Of a stretch of 64,000 nucleotides of DNA, positions 1-11,039 are shown piece after piece (the stretch's first letter is position 1; each line of letters starts with the position of its first letter). The notes beneath the pieces were generated by a model, which saw nothing but the letters and a program-made list of their open reading frames with translations, did no database searches and was not told where the DNA came from. The stretch comes from Mactra quadrangularis (Eukaryota > Mollusca > Bivalvia > Venerida > Mactridae), in assembly GCA_025267735.1 (NCBI GenBank), contig CM046296.1:19184464-19248463 (forward strand). Direction: 5' to 3'. The position numbers and the translations under genes were made by a program.

Positions 1-589
1 TACACCAGATCTAAACTAGAACTGCCACCAGTGGCGAAAATACCCCCGCAACAGCAACATTTCAAGATAAAAGCAAGTCAACATTGTGAAAGTCCAAAAG
101 GGTAAATGTTGTAAGAAGCATAAAAGCCATAAAAAGAATAGGATGCAAATATCAAATTGGAAATAAACAGCAAATTACAGTGTAATTCACTATAGATTTA
201 TAAAAAAGCAAAATGAACATGGTTGTCATATATTTCAAATGATTTTTTACATGAAAATGAACACCATTTGGTCATTATGAATGTAAAGTGGAACAACAGA
301 CAAAAAGTGATCACATTTAAACTCATCATGAGTATGTTGTAACCAGATGAGCAAAATGTAGAATGTGTTAGTAATTTTTTGATAAATAAGTAAAAAATAA
401 GGCAATTGTAAAAATGGTAGTCAGCAATGTACACAATATAAATCAAACAAATAGTATTTACAATATCTTGTATCAAGAATTTCACAAATACCCCATAAGA
501 AAGCTTAAATTACCAATCATTATTTTCACAGTAGTAAAGTTAAAATAATATCTAAAATCTCATGTAGCTATAAGGAAATAAGATGTTTT

Positions 590-1920
590 CTTCACAACAT
601 TACAGAAAAAATCAAGATGGCTATTAGTTGGTCCATTGAAATACATAAAAAGATAATACATATAAAATTTCATAAACAAGAATTTGTCAGCACAATTTTA
701 TCAAAATGAGGTGAAAAAAAAAGATGTTTGCTGTACAAGATATTAGAAAATTCAACATGGCTGCCAGTCAGCCATTTTGAATTCCACTTACGAAAATGCC
801 AAGCACATCAACTTAAACAATTGCTAACTTTCTCAAAGTCTGTACAAAAATTATCAAATCATTTGCTTTTTAAACAGAAAAACTCAGAATAGCTGCCAAT
901 CAGCCATTATGAATTTGATAAATATCAATACATCAAAAAAAAGTTCAAAAATAAGAATTTGATAAAAATAGCAGTACATAATAGACTTCAGCAATTCAAA
1001 ATGGCAAACAATGTGGAATAATGCTATATTCAATAAGTTACATGACATAAAGCCATAAACCCTTGATTCATCTTCGTCAATAATATTTGCTAATCAATGA
1101 GATAAATAGTTACTATGAGATGTAGAATTGGTCATACTATATTAACATATTCATACCTTCTCAAAAGAAAGAAAGCACCTTGACTGCCAGGATCTTAAAT
1201 ACATCCGTGACAAACATTTTTCAGTTTTTGCATTAATAAGCCGTAAAATCCAATTAATCAATCAATAAATCAATCAGACTTCAGCAAGAAGAAATTGGTA
1301 ATGAAATAAGCTTACTATACAGTTATTTATACACAGTCAAAATGGCTGCCAGTTTGCCATAATGAATTTGTATCCAGAGTAAATCCATGTACGAGTCAAC
1401 TACATCAATTTGGCTAAAATTGAGTAAAAAAAACCACATACACGTACTATACAGTAATTTAAATAAAAATTCAAAATGGCTGCCAGTCAGCCATATTGAA
1501 TATAAATTGATGAAGAATAGTCATACTGATCAACTGTATCAGTGAGACCTTGTATGCAATTTCTTTTCAAAATATGTAAGGTAATAAGTCAATATAAGAC
1601 TGTATTAATTTTGAAAAAAGGATGACAGCCAGTCCGCCATTTTGAATTGGAATTGAGTTAAAGTGCATGTACACATCAACTGTGAACGCCTGTGCAAAAT
1701 TCTATCTAAATTAGTTAAGAAAAAATCTGTTGAGAAATAAGCATATAGTAATTAAACTAAATTAAAAAGAATTCAAGATGGCCGCAAGTCGGCCATTTTG
1801 AATTAGAATTGATATAACATGCATATAAACATCAACTGTAAACGCCTGTGCAAATTCTATAAAATAAGATAAGAAAAAAAATCTATTGAGAAAAAAAGCA
1901 ACCTATACAGTTATCTAATT
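590..1920. repeat. Diverged tandem array, about 135-150 bp unit with a palindromic core
   Basis: A core like TTCAAGATGGCTGCCAGTC followed by GCCATTTTGAATT recurs at about 612, 750, 883, 993 (half copy), 1337, 1469, 1615 and 1771. The spacing is mostly 130-150 bp; two units are missing or eroded between 1005 and 1337. The core is an imperfect inverted repeat. Linker text such as CACATCAACTGTGAACGCCTGTGCAAA recurs in parts in the last units, so the whole unit is repeated, not only the core. The last two units are the most alike. Confidence 0.85.
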
Positions 1921-2099
1921 AGATTTAAAATATATAACGCAATTAAATATTTTAAACAAGTGAGATATGTTTCCATAGTTACATGAGTTTTGTATACACC
2001 ATTAAATCATGGTATATTACTATATAACAGCTTCTATTCTTATACATTAAGAAATAAACATACTACAAATGTATTAATTTTTTGGGACAGACCACATAT

Positions 2100-2203
2100 C
2101 CAACCAACCAACCAACCAACCAACCAACAAACCAACCAACCAACCAACCAACCAACCAACCAACCAACCAACCAACCAACCAACCAACCAACCAACCAAC
2201 CAC
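2100..2203. repeat. (AACC)n tetranucleotide microsatellite
   Basis: About 26 units of AACC/CCAA, with one interruption (AACAAACC) near 2127. On either strand it gives open frames of repeated PTNQ or GWLV, which are translation artefacts of the array. Its right end abuts a hairpin module at 2204-2252. Confidence 0.97.
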
Positions 2204-2252
2204 CAGGGTGATTCCAGTATACCCCCGAAAACTTCGTTTGCGGGGGTATAAC
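2204..2252. repeat. Hairpin module joined to the AACC array (mobile-element end)
   Basis: Just right of the array comes CCAGGGTGATTCCAG, then an inverted repeat with arms TATACCCCCGAAAAC and GTTTGCGGGGGTATA (15 bp, one mismatch, loop TTC). A related half, TACCCCCGCAAC, lies at about 41-52. From memory, similar C5/G5 hairpins with a tetranucleotide array attached are common in mollusc genomes, which points to a small non-autonomous element carrying its own microsatellite. Confidence 0.7.
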
Positions 2253-3231
2253 AATCAAACTATTAAACCAAAATATACTAACAGAAAAATTGACATCAAA
2301 GACTAAGCAGTAATTAAGTGTAAATTTAATATAAGACATTTTGTATTATGTAGCTGGCATAATAAAATAGTCATATGGTCTGAGCAAATTGAGAAAATTC
2401 ACAAAAAAGTGAAGCTAACATTGGAGAAAACACAGTACATTTTTTGTACAAAGCCAGTACAAAGCCTGAATTAAGTAATGCATAATCAATGGATCAATAC
2501 TAGTATACATTTGCTGATTCAATGAAACAGATGAACAGAGAGAGAAAAGTGGATATAGCTCATTAATTGTTTAAACAATAAAAACCAGAGAAAATTTATA
2601 ACATTTTATGCATGACAATCGCAAAATAGAAACAATCATTAAAACCACTGTAGTACAGATAATAACATCAAGAGTTAAAAATGTACAAAGTGAAGTCGGA
2701 ATGCAATTTGTTACATTTCATCATAACTTCATTTTTATGATGTTAATATAAAAGTTTTATGGTATAAGCAACAAAATGCTATTAAAAAGCATTAAACATG
2801 GTAAAAAACTGACTGTTAAAAAAATATCAGTAAAATTACTTCAGTGTATTACAGTACTTCAATCTATCTACAGTTCATCTATGGAGCAATGAAATTACAG
2901 GATAATAGCTTGCCACTCTACATTATAATTATCGTTCTCCCTCAGGGTAAACTCTCACAATTTGTAATAAAGACAGCTGATATAATTTTCTATCCAATAT
3001 TGTATTATAGACATAAAAACTTGTACATCTTCACAGTATGACGTATCTCTCTATACCTCTTCCGTCTCACACAGTATATAGATCACAGAAGTGTTTTATG
3101 ACATCAAAACAAGTTAAGTCACAGAAAATAAACTGTTTAACCCCACTCCACTCTCATCAGCAATTGAATTAAAATTATCTTATTAAAAAAAATGTAACTC
3201 ATACTAGTGATTTTTCTTAAGCAGAATAGCA

Positions 3232-3370
3232 AGGCTTAGCACCCTGCCCCCCCCCCCCCTTCCAACCAATTTTGGTCCTCCCTTTGCTAAAACAGTTACT
3301 TTGAAACATCAAAACTTTGACGTGCCCTGCCCTTTTTTCTACCTCCCGCCCTTTTCTGCATTCTAGAATA
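3232..3370. repeat. C/T-rich dispersed repeat, copy 1
   Basis: It begins with a long C run and continues through ACTTTGAAACATCAAAACTT, CCCTGCCCTTTTTTCTACC and TCCCGCCCTTTTCTGC. It shares order and wording with copy 2 at 3905-4105, so this is a repeated element rather than chance low complexity. Confidence 0.6.
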
Positions 3371-3904
3371 ATCACATCAACCAAATACACATGATCTGTA
3401 ACAATTTCATTTAAAAATAGAAATTTTTGAGCACATTGAACAATTAATGCTGGACAGTTTCAACCTTGCAGTGGAATGTGCTTTCAAAAAAAGAGTCAAT
3501 TCAAAAAATGAAAAACAAAATTCCATTACACAAAAATTGCAAAAATTTCACATACAAATTATTACCATCAAAATCTAACACCTTGGCAATGGAATTTATT
3601 TTCTTTATAGTATTAAGGTATAAAATGTTTCAAGCTAAATAAATGAAATCCAGCAGGCATCACTAATAAAGATAACACATATAACATAAACCCCAAGTTG
3701 ATGAAAAGTAATTCAAGTTTCCCAGTTTCAAAGTAACTAATATTCTTTCAAAGTGGTAAATATTTACAAAAACAAGATCAAAACTTGTTAATACTGAGTA
3801 ACCAAAGAAAGCTAAATCTTGGCAGATCTAAAATCCACTGAATTTGAATTCAGAAAATATTTACAGTTAGGTCTAATTTTGAACATTCCATTGCTAAAAA
3901 TGCT

Positions 3905-4105
3905 TGAAAAATCCTGAAGCTTGCAAAAAATCAAGGTACTGCATCCTGCCCCTTTTTTCTCTCCCTTGCCTTTTTTTCTTTGCTCCCCCCCTTTCTACAA
4001 AGAAATACTACTTGGAAACTTCAACCCTATGAAATGCCCTGTCCCTTTTTTCTGCCTCCCTTCCTCTTTCTGTCCCTTTTTTCTGCCTCCCTTTGCTTTT
4101 TTATA
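3905..4105. repeat. C/T-rich dispersed repeat, copy 2
   Basis: It contains CTTGGAAACTTCAACCCTAT, then CCCTGTCCCTTTTTTCTGCC and further CCTCCC/CCTTTTT blocks, matching copy 1 in the same orientation about 700 bp away. Open frames across it are low-complexity and not credible genes. Confidence 0.6.
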
Positions 4106-4120
4106 GTTTTAGTTAACAGT

Positions 4121-4245
4121 ATTCACCTTAATTCGCTAGTCCAAAGCCTAAGACTTGTGCAAATTGGTTGGGCTAGTAAAAATACTTTTTTGATATAGGG
4201 TAGTCAAGCTTTTTAAAAATTTGGCCCAATACTACATAACTAAGT
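4121..4245. repeat. Dispersed repeat family C copy
   Basis: TTCACCTTAATTCGCTAGTC, then AAAGCCTAAGACTTGTGCAA and GGTTGGGCTAGT. It aligns with 10258-10395, where TTCACCTTAGTTCACTAGCC is followed by GAAGCCTAAGACAAGT and, further on, a TTTGGC segment. This looks like an old short interspersed element, class unknown. Confidence 0.6.
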
Positions 4246-4389
4246 AAAAATCAGGTTAATGCTCGAAAATAAGCAGAAATTGAGATCTAGAATTTCATTA
4301 TGTTCAGTCCTCGAAGTGTTTAAATTTTTAAGTTTACATTACAGTAACACACAACGTTAATAAGTTAGAAAAAGTTTTTCTTTACTTAC

Positions 4390-7300
4390 CACTGTTAATA
4401 TAAGGATCATAGACAGGAGAGAAACCAGGTGGTTGTAAGGTAGGACCAGGCTGTAAACCAGGTCCTGGTTGTAATACATGTGTATGATGATGAGTATGTA
4501 CATGTCTCTGAGTGGGTGGAGAATTAGTAAATTCCCTGTGTTTATCGTAAGAACTTGTACTAGTGTCCGTAGGTTTTACCGGTCCTGGCGAAGAATTTCT
4601 AGACTTAGGACGACCCTTTTCTGATAGTTCATGGATTTTATGCACACTACTGTTATAATAAGGTCCACTGTGGCTGCCACCTTCTGATTTCTTAATATCA
4701 GAATCACTTGATGATAGGGGCTGACCAGCAGCTTTCTGAGCACTAAGTTTTTCTTTCTCAATATCGTCCCCCGACCCTGGTGGTCTGTAACCCATTTGAG
4801 ATGGATGTATGTAACCAGTGCCACCAGGAGGGAAACCCGAACTTATCAAGGCTGGATTTACATTATGACTTCTATATAATGGATGAGAAGGGTCCAGTCC
4901 TATGTAATGGGGATTTTGCATATATGGTAAATGATTCACAAAGGGGCTATATGAAGGAGATCCTGCCATACTTGAACTAATTGAGGTCAATGGACTCCCT
5001 GATTTAGAACTACTTCCACCTGGTCTTTGTTTAGGGGTATCCGGAGTCCTTGTTGGGGTCTCTGATCGATGCTTTTCTGGAATAGGGGTTCTGGATTTTT
5101 CATCTGAGTTTTTCCCAGAGTCAGAATACTTATTAGCACTTAAATCCCTTGAATGTGATTCACGGTTATCCTTATGTTTAGGGTCAACAATTCCAGCACT
5201 AGATTCCCTTTTAGTATCCCTGGGTAAATCCATAGAAGGGCGAGGCCCTGATGACATATTTCTCGAAGTATGCTCAATAATAGGTTTGGTACCGGGTGCT
5301 TTAGAGGTCAAATTTTCAGGTCTACTTTCACCTTTTCTTGCAGCTAATTCTTGTTTTTTCCTCTCTTCAAACATTTTCTGTTCCTGATACATTTGGTATC
5401 TACGTCTCTCAGCCTCGGCTTTCCTATAATGTTCTTGTCTATTCTTATCCATTTCACTTTTTAAATCATGGTTCTCTTTCAATATCTGATGAGTTTCATT
5501 TTGTTTTTCACGTAGTGATTGATCTTTTAGTTTATCATCACTATTTTTCATGCCATCTCTTCGTTCAGCCGACTGTCCTTGCATTGGGGACACCATACCT
5601 TTCTGTTGACCACCTTCATCCCTTTTTCCAGAATGAGGTCCATGAGGTATCTGACCCTTCATATCAGGTCCACGACTAGGATCCCTGTCAGGACCTTGAC
5701 CATCTCTATCGTTTCTCCCAGGTTCTCCAGGTTGACCTGAGCGACGTTGCTGTTCCTCCATCATTCTCATGTAGTTAGGATCCATCTGAGGACCATACCA
5801 TCCACCATTACCAGCCATATGTTGGTACTGTACATGTTGAGGCATACTTTGTACATACATTTGATACCACATCATCTGATCATGCATTTGTTGAGGAGAC
5901 ATATTACTTGGATGTTGACCAGGCATTGGCTGACTGGATGGAGGTATTCCCTTTGGTCTGTTACCATCTTTCTCATTGTCTTTCTTTTCTGTTTTAATAA
6001 CAATTTCTTCCGGCTTCTTATCATTAGAAGGTTGAGAGTTTTTACTACTAGACTCTTGATTTGATTGACTATGCTGAGAGGGTGTGCTACCATTAGAGCC
6101 TGTACTTTTCTGTCCAGGTGACATGTCATTCATTCTATAAGGAGATTGTGCATAGTATGAATACATGCCATAATGTGGCATCATCTGACTGTCTGTTGTC
6201 TGAGGTGGAGTGGCTTCACTCTTCTCTTCCTTCTTGTTACTACTACTATCCTCCTTAGGTTTTTGTGGACTCACATCTGATGGTGCAGCAGGAGAGGCTG
6301 ATTCATTGGCATCAGAAATATCAGAGTAGGCGGGGCTTTGTACATCATCATTTACAGCTCCGCCTTTATGATTGTCAGGGGTGTTTACTTGCAATGGGGA
6401 TCCAACTTTCAACAGATTTGGGTTATGACTTCCCCTGGAATGCGTGAGATCAACACCTTTATGCATATGTGGTGTTAATGAATGAGATCTAGGAGTATCA
6501 TTTGCACCTGGTCTAGAAGCGTCTTTTGTAGCACCTCCATCACGTTTTTGTTGATCTAATTGTCTATGATTAGGTAATGGATTTGTTTTTATCACACCAG
6601 TTCTTTCAATTTTAATAGTAGGTTGATCCACCTTTATGTTAGAATTGTTCCCAGGCTGAGCACCATCTTTCACTTTCTTCTTTTGTGCCTTTTTTCTATC
6701 CTTGTTCAAGTCAGCTAGAGCTGGATTAATGTTCTGAGGCTCACCCATAATTGTAGGCTTTGGTTGAATGGGCTTCAACTGGGGTGACATCTGTGTATGA
6801 GACATTACCGGGGACATGTTTGAGTGAGTAACTTGCACATTGGACAATACAGTATGGCTAGGTGCTGGAACAATAGGCCTATTAGGTTTAGTCACCCTAG
6901 CATCACTCGTAATCTTAGGCTTTATATCTACAAGTTTAGAGTCTGATTTTTCACCCTGAGTACTACTAGACTGTACCACTGATGTCAATGCTGCTGTTGA
7001 TGATGATGACGGTGATGTTGTTGATGCCAACGATGATGATTGACTAGTTATTGTTTGCACTGTTGTATCAGAATTCACTTGACTAGATGTTGTTGAATGA
7101 GACGACAATGACGATAATGATGTTGATGACGATGATGAATTTATGCTACTAGAGTTTTTGTTATTCTGAGATCCTGATGTTTTTCCATTGCCTTGTACCA
7201 ATGTATTCTTATTGGTATTATTGTCCTTTTTCCTTGCATTGTTTGAATTATCACATTTATTTTCACTATTTTTACTATTAGTGTCTTTAACTTCACCATT

Positions 7301-7916
7301 ACTCTCCTCTTTATCCACTTTTTTAGATGCACTTTTATCACCTTTATCAGTCTTAGATTTTTCACTTTCTTTATTATTTGACTCTTTCTTAGAGTCTTTA
7401 CTTTTAGCTGCCTCTTTCTCCTTTCTTACAGAGTTTTTTACCACACTAAGAGGTATATCCTCGGTGTCCATTTCCTCTTTACCATCTTCCACTGTCGGCG
7501 TGGTAACAACACACCCAGAATGAGCATGAGATTGATGATATTTCAAACCATTTGCATTTTTATACTTTTTACTGCAATTTGGTTCTGGGCATTCAAGATA
7601 ACCCTGAGCATCTGTGGGAGGAGTTTCAGAATTAGGGGTCGGAGCTTGTGAACCAGATCTGCTCCTCTTTGAACATCTCTGCTCCCCTGCAGATAAATCT
7701 ATATCCTGTGGACGACCTTTTCTCTTAACACCACTATTAGAAACATCAGACTTGGCAGGACTAGGTGGTGCTGTGAATGTCTGAGCGCTACTTCCTCTTC
7801 GACCTTTACGCAACGTTCTAGTATCATTGATTGGAGTATTAGCAGCACCTCTTCTTTTACCACGACCCTTACCAGGTGTCCTTGATTCAAACTCTGTGGG
7901 TGAATCACAATTAAAC
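4390..7916 (-). CDS. ZNF608/609: ZNF608/609-like protein, large exon with the C2H2 zinc finger (residues 245-1421)
   Basis: This 3527-nt exon holds most of the protein. It starts after acceptor TATACTTTCAG with the rest of the split Arg, giving RFNCDSPTEFE (human RFCDSPTSDLE), then a basic KGRGKRRG patch. A single C2H2 zinc finger spans residues 354-377 (7591-7520): Cys354, Cys359, His372, with His375 and His377 as alternative last ligands; it matches the family's one finger. Then come Lys/Asn-rich and poly-Ser segments, MSPQLKPIQPKPTIMGEP near residue 621, SPAYSDISDA near 772, a charged probable coiled coil at about 1046-1107 (HQILKENHDLKSEMD), DPSHPLYRS, and RHVHTHHHTHV near 1382. All of these have human counterparts in the same order. 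Human ZNF608 and ZNF609 are about 1500 and 1400 residues. In vertebrates ZNF609 works with the cohesin loader NIPBL and Integrator; fly scribbler is a corepressor. The exon ends at donor GTAAGT in phase 1. Confidence 0.95.
7520..7591 (-). other. C2H2 zinc-finger segment of the ZNF608/609-like protein
   Basis: The codons spell C-x4-C-x12-H-x2-H-x-H, with SKKYK and NGLKYHQSHAH between and around the ligands. The x4 spacing of the Cys pair and the HxxHxH ending are those of human ZNF608/609 (CPHPNCNKKYK, HQAHAH). It is the only zinc finger visible in the assembled 1421 residues, so this is not a classical multi-finger DNA-binding protein. Confidence 0.93.
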
Positions 7917-8366
7917 CTGAAAGTATATAATATACCTTTATATAGAAATGAATAGAACAAGTCAGTCAGGCACCACATTGGAAATAAGAGATTGGCCACT
8001 TTTGGTGGCATTCCCAGTATTGATGTGCAAGACATGTGGCACTTCACAATGTGAGTTTACATACTGTGATATTGATCATTTGTATGCCCATGTCATTTCA
8101 TTGTTACCTAAATAAAAATAACTATGTATACAAATAAAATGATATGATATTCCTTTTCTATATCATGTATGTTACAACATAATCAATTTCTTTCCTTCTA
8201 TGTAAGTGGTAATTGTTGCATCACCCAGTTTGAATCCAAAGGGGAAAATCCCAAGTTCTTCTTTTTTATGTTCAAAAACTGAACTAGATTTACAAATAAA
8301 AATGATATTCATCTTCTATATAAGTACATTACAACATATACAACATTTGATATGATGTTTACATGT

Positions 8367-8438
8367 TTACTGTAGGTGAGAAGGTTATGGTTTCTGTAGA
8401 TGACAAGGTTATGGTTACTATAGGTGACAAGGTTATTG
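8367..8438. repeat. 24-bp minisatellite, three units
   Basis: Three adjacent 24-bp units begin TTACTGTAGGTGAGAAGG, TTTCTGTAGATGACAAGG and TTACTATAGGTGACAAGG. The unit is a multiple of three, so the minus strand shows a repeated eight-residue pattern (NLVTYSNH-like). There is no other sign of coding. Confidence 0.85.
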
Positions 8439-8830
8439 TTATATACCAGTCTGATCATACAGTACATTACAAGCATCATTATGTCTGCTAAATGGTAACT
8501 TGAGACAAGTGATACAGTAATCAATAGAAATGTTCATCTATTATATAGCTACAATATTATACTATAGTAGACACTTATGAATCATTTTGTCATTTTCTCT
8601 TACAGTCACTTTAATAATACACCTTCCTTAAAGTACATCTTAAAAATGGGTTTCTAACACGGTAAAAATTGTCTTCCCCATAACATACTTCACTTAAGCC
8701 CTGGACTATACAGAAAATAATTTGGGATAGTAAAAAATCACTTGTTTCATTTAGTCTGGCTTCATTGTCCATTATATACCAAATAGTATAAAACATATTA
8801 TAAATCAAACTAGTGCTACTAATAAATTAA

Positions 8831-8880
8831 GGCGAAGAATGGGCGAAGAATGGGCGAAGAATGGGCAAAGAATGGGCGAG
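8831..8880. repeat. 11-bp minisatellite
   Basis: GGGCGAAGAAT is repeated about four and a half times, with one G-to-A change (GGGCAAAGAAT). Confidence 0.93.
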
Positions 8881-9594
8881 TTCAGTTCACAAAAAATCTT
8901 TTACAAGTTTTGAATTTCTTACAACTTGGCTTCCCTGATAAGACAAAACATAAATTTCAGTCAGAGAATTTTTAACTGTATTTCTGATTATAAAAGAATC
9001 AGAAATATCAGATTACCTTTCATTTTCCAGAAAATTTGATTCCATTATAATTAAGAATACTACTCATGTAAATATCAGAAATATGTCCCACAGATGCAGG
9101 ATTAATGTGACATAAAATAGTTGTAAAGTCAGAAATAGCAACAAAGACACATATGATATACTAGAGACAAATATAGCATCATGCTTTTCATTATCAATAT
9201 ATAGCAGGGAAGATAATGTTTGTTTTTTATAAGTTGCATTAGGATAATAATTATGCTACCCAAATATAGGATGAAATCACTTGAAACTGTACAGTTTTTT
9301 TTTTTGAGAATAAAAAGGGACACCTGAGTATACAGGTCCTGGATTTACTGTTCAGTTCACAGCTCAGATATTGTCAATGATTATTTGAATTATATTCTAT
9401 TTATGCCCAGATATAATCACAATTGGGATCCACGTTAAATACCTCAGATGGCTCAAAGGGATTTGTGAAAGACAGTTTAAATAATCAATTTCTAAATAAT
9501 TTCAGTAATCGACAATATGGCCGGAACCATAATTATACTGTCTATACTGGATTCAAACTGAACCTTTGAGTGGGCAACCTTGGCAACCCTATGA

Positions 9595-9672
9595 ATTTTG
9601 GGGCTCAGCCCAAAATGGTTGAAACTCAAGTTAAAAAAGAGTTACAACTGTTTTGCGCTAAGCCCGCCAAAT
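9595..9672. mobile_element. Foldback family A, copy 1
   Basis: The left arm TTTTGGGGCTCAGCCCAAAA pairs imperfectly with the right arm TTTTGCGCTAAGCCCGCCAA. The inner halves GTTGAAACTC and GAGTTACAAC also pair. About 78 bp, nearly all stem. Confidence 0.8.
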
Positions 9673-9923
9673 GTTCTGTTTTGTTCAGATAATAACGTTT
9701 AAATTACAACAAGTGTAGCATGTGGTTTGTACCACTATAATGTATATATCATTGACAAACACTGTTGGCATACATTGTATGAATATAATTAGTGTTAACA
9801 AACTGTTGTATGTCTATTTATTCAGACATTGACAGCAGGCGGTATACTAATAAGGTTTGTCACATGAATGGTGATTTATATTACCTTACTTTATACATGA
9901 CACTAAGGCTGAATACAATCATC

Positions 9924-9951
9924 AACAGAACAGAACAGAACAGAACAGAAC
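9924..9951. repeat. (ACAGA)n pentanucleotide array
   Basis: About five units of CAGAA. The same pentamer forms a larger array at 14262-14322 and short ones elsewhere (for example GTTCT units near 63295). Confidence 0.9.
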
Positions 9952-10005
9952 TGGAAATGTAGTTTATACAGAACTTGAGTTATACTCATTATACATATAA
10001 ATGCC

Positions 10006-10092
10006 ATATTGCGGGTTTAGCACACTTGTAACTCACTCTAGATATTTTCTTATACAGATTTTAGATTGTTTTTCACGCTAATCCCGCAATAT
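10006..10092. mobile_element. Foldback family A, copy 2
   Basis: The arms ATATTGCGGGTTTAGC and GCTAATCCCGCAATAT are near-perfect inverted repeats at the ends of an 87-bp unit. The centre is less well paired than in copy 3. Confidence 0.85.
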
Positions 10093-10257
10093 ACAATTTA
10101 CTTCTATTTTCAACATTTTCACTGTAAACCAGTAAGTATGAACAATAAGCTTGGACTTTTATCAAAGGGACACTCTAAATAGTCGATAGATTACATTTAA
10201 TTACAAATAGTGAATACAATCATACTATGGCAACCTTAGGTGCCTTTTAACAGAATA

Positions 10258-10395
10258 TGAAGCAGTCTTCACCTTAGTTCACTAGCCTGAAGCCTAAGAC
10301 AAGTCAAAGTTGATTGGGGCTCATGAAATTTACTTATTTCATAATGAGGCTTTTTTTGTAATGTGGCAAATTTGGCAACATACTATAAAAAGAAA
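10258..10395. repeat. Dispersed repeat family C copy
   Basis: It contains CACTAGCCTGAAGCCTAAGA, CAAGTCAAAGTTGATTGGGG and then TTTCATAATGAGGCTTTTT, the fullest single copy of this family here. It ends around GGCAACATACTATAAAA, which compares with GCCCAAAAACTATAAAA at 22090-22110. Confidence 0.65.
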
Positions 10396-10764
10396 TAAGT
10401 GAGGCTATTGCTGATGAGAAATTAAGGCAATTTAGACTGTGAAGTAGACAGGACATTAACATAGCAATAGTATGCAACAATATGACCATAAATAACTAAT
10501 TAACCTAGGTCAATGACATGACTCCTACATTTATACAAATAATGTTGTACAGTATAATTAGTGGACATTACCCTGAGACAGATTAATACATTACACACTT
10601 AAGTTAATAACTAAACTTTGTTTAGTGTAAGTTGTGTGTACATTAACCCCACTAATTTAAATACTCACTACAGCATACATAATGACAATCAATAGAAATA
10701 GAATCTGTATTTATGTAAGAGAATTATCAAACAAACATCGAGTATCTAAAACAGTGTTGTAAAC

Positions 10765-10848
10765 ATATTGTGGGTTTAGTGAAAAACGGTTGTAAATCAA
10801 TATAAGAAAAGAGTGAGTTACAACTGTTTTGCGCTAAACCCACAATAT
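10765..10848. mobile_element. Foldback family A, copy 3
   Basis: The arms ATATTGTGGGTTTAG and CTAAACCCACAATAT are perfect inverted repeats. The inner parts AAAACGGTTGTAA and GTTACAACTGTTTT also pair. This 84-bp copy has kept compensating changes in both arms (T for C, A for G). Confidence 0.88.
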
Positions 10849-10899
10849 CATTATTGTGCCACTGACAGATGAATAAAATTGAACAATAACTGATTTAAA

Positions 10900-11039
10900 C
10901 ACATGGGTGAAAGTTTTAACTTTTCAAAAACCTGAAATTTAGGAATTTTGTGATTTCATCAACTTGAACATGTAGGTTAAGTTCTAAATCTCATAAATCC
11001 TCAACTTGGGGACATGTCCTGAAAACTTTCGCCAATGTG
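10900..11039. mobile_element. Small inverted-repeat element (MITE-like)
   Basis: The terminal arms CACATGGGTGAAAGTTTT and AAAACTTTCGCCAATGTG match at 16 of 18 positions when folded. The 140-bp unit has internal direct copies of TCAACTTG followed by ACATGT. No target duplication is obvious. Confidence 0.7.

Larger units (their letters stand above)
1..4389 (-). other. Start of the fourth visible intron (or 3' region) of the ZNF608/609-like gene, open to the left
   Basis: The donor GTAAGTAAAG at 4389 opens a segment in which I could not find a convincing terminal exon. Vertebrate proteins continue for roughly 40 residues after the His-rich motif with a segment like LTSAALVASQQ. No minus-strand match in phase 1 was seen here. 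The segment holds the tandem array at 590-1920, the AACC array with hairpin at 2100-2252, and two C/T-rich copies at 3232-3370 and 3905-4105. 2341-3230 is AT-rich and otherwise featureless; a 3' UTR there cannot be excluded. Confidence 0.6.

Noticed and set aside
1990..2339. Open frames of 63-99 codons on both strands reading PTNQ or GWLV repeats.
   Set aside because: They are translations of the AACC microsatellite; open in several frames at once and no unique sequence supports them.
4576..7908. Several other-frame open stretches of 60-113 codons across the large exon.
   Set aside because: They overlap a strongly conserved coding exon in another frame or strand and have no family resemblance.
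7917..8047. Extension of the large exon rightward to an ATG at 8047.
   Set aside because: The acceptor TACTTTCAG at 7917 and the exact match to the family across the 19713/7916 junction show that these 44 codons are intron.
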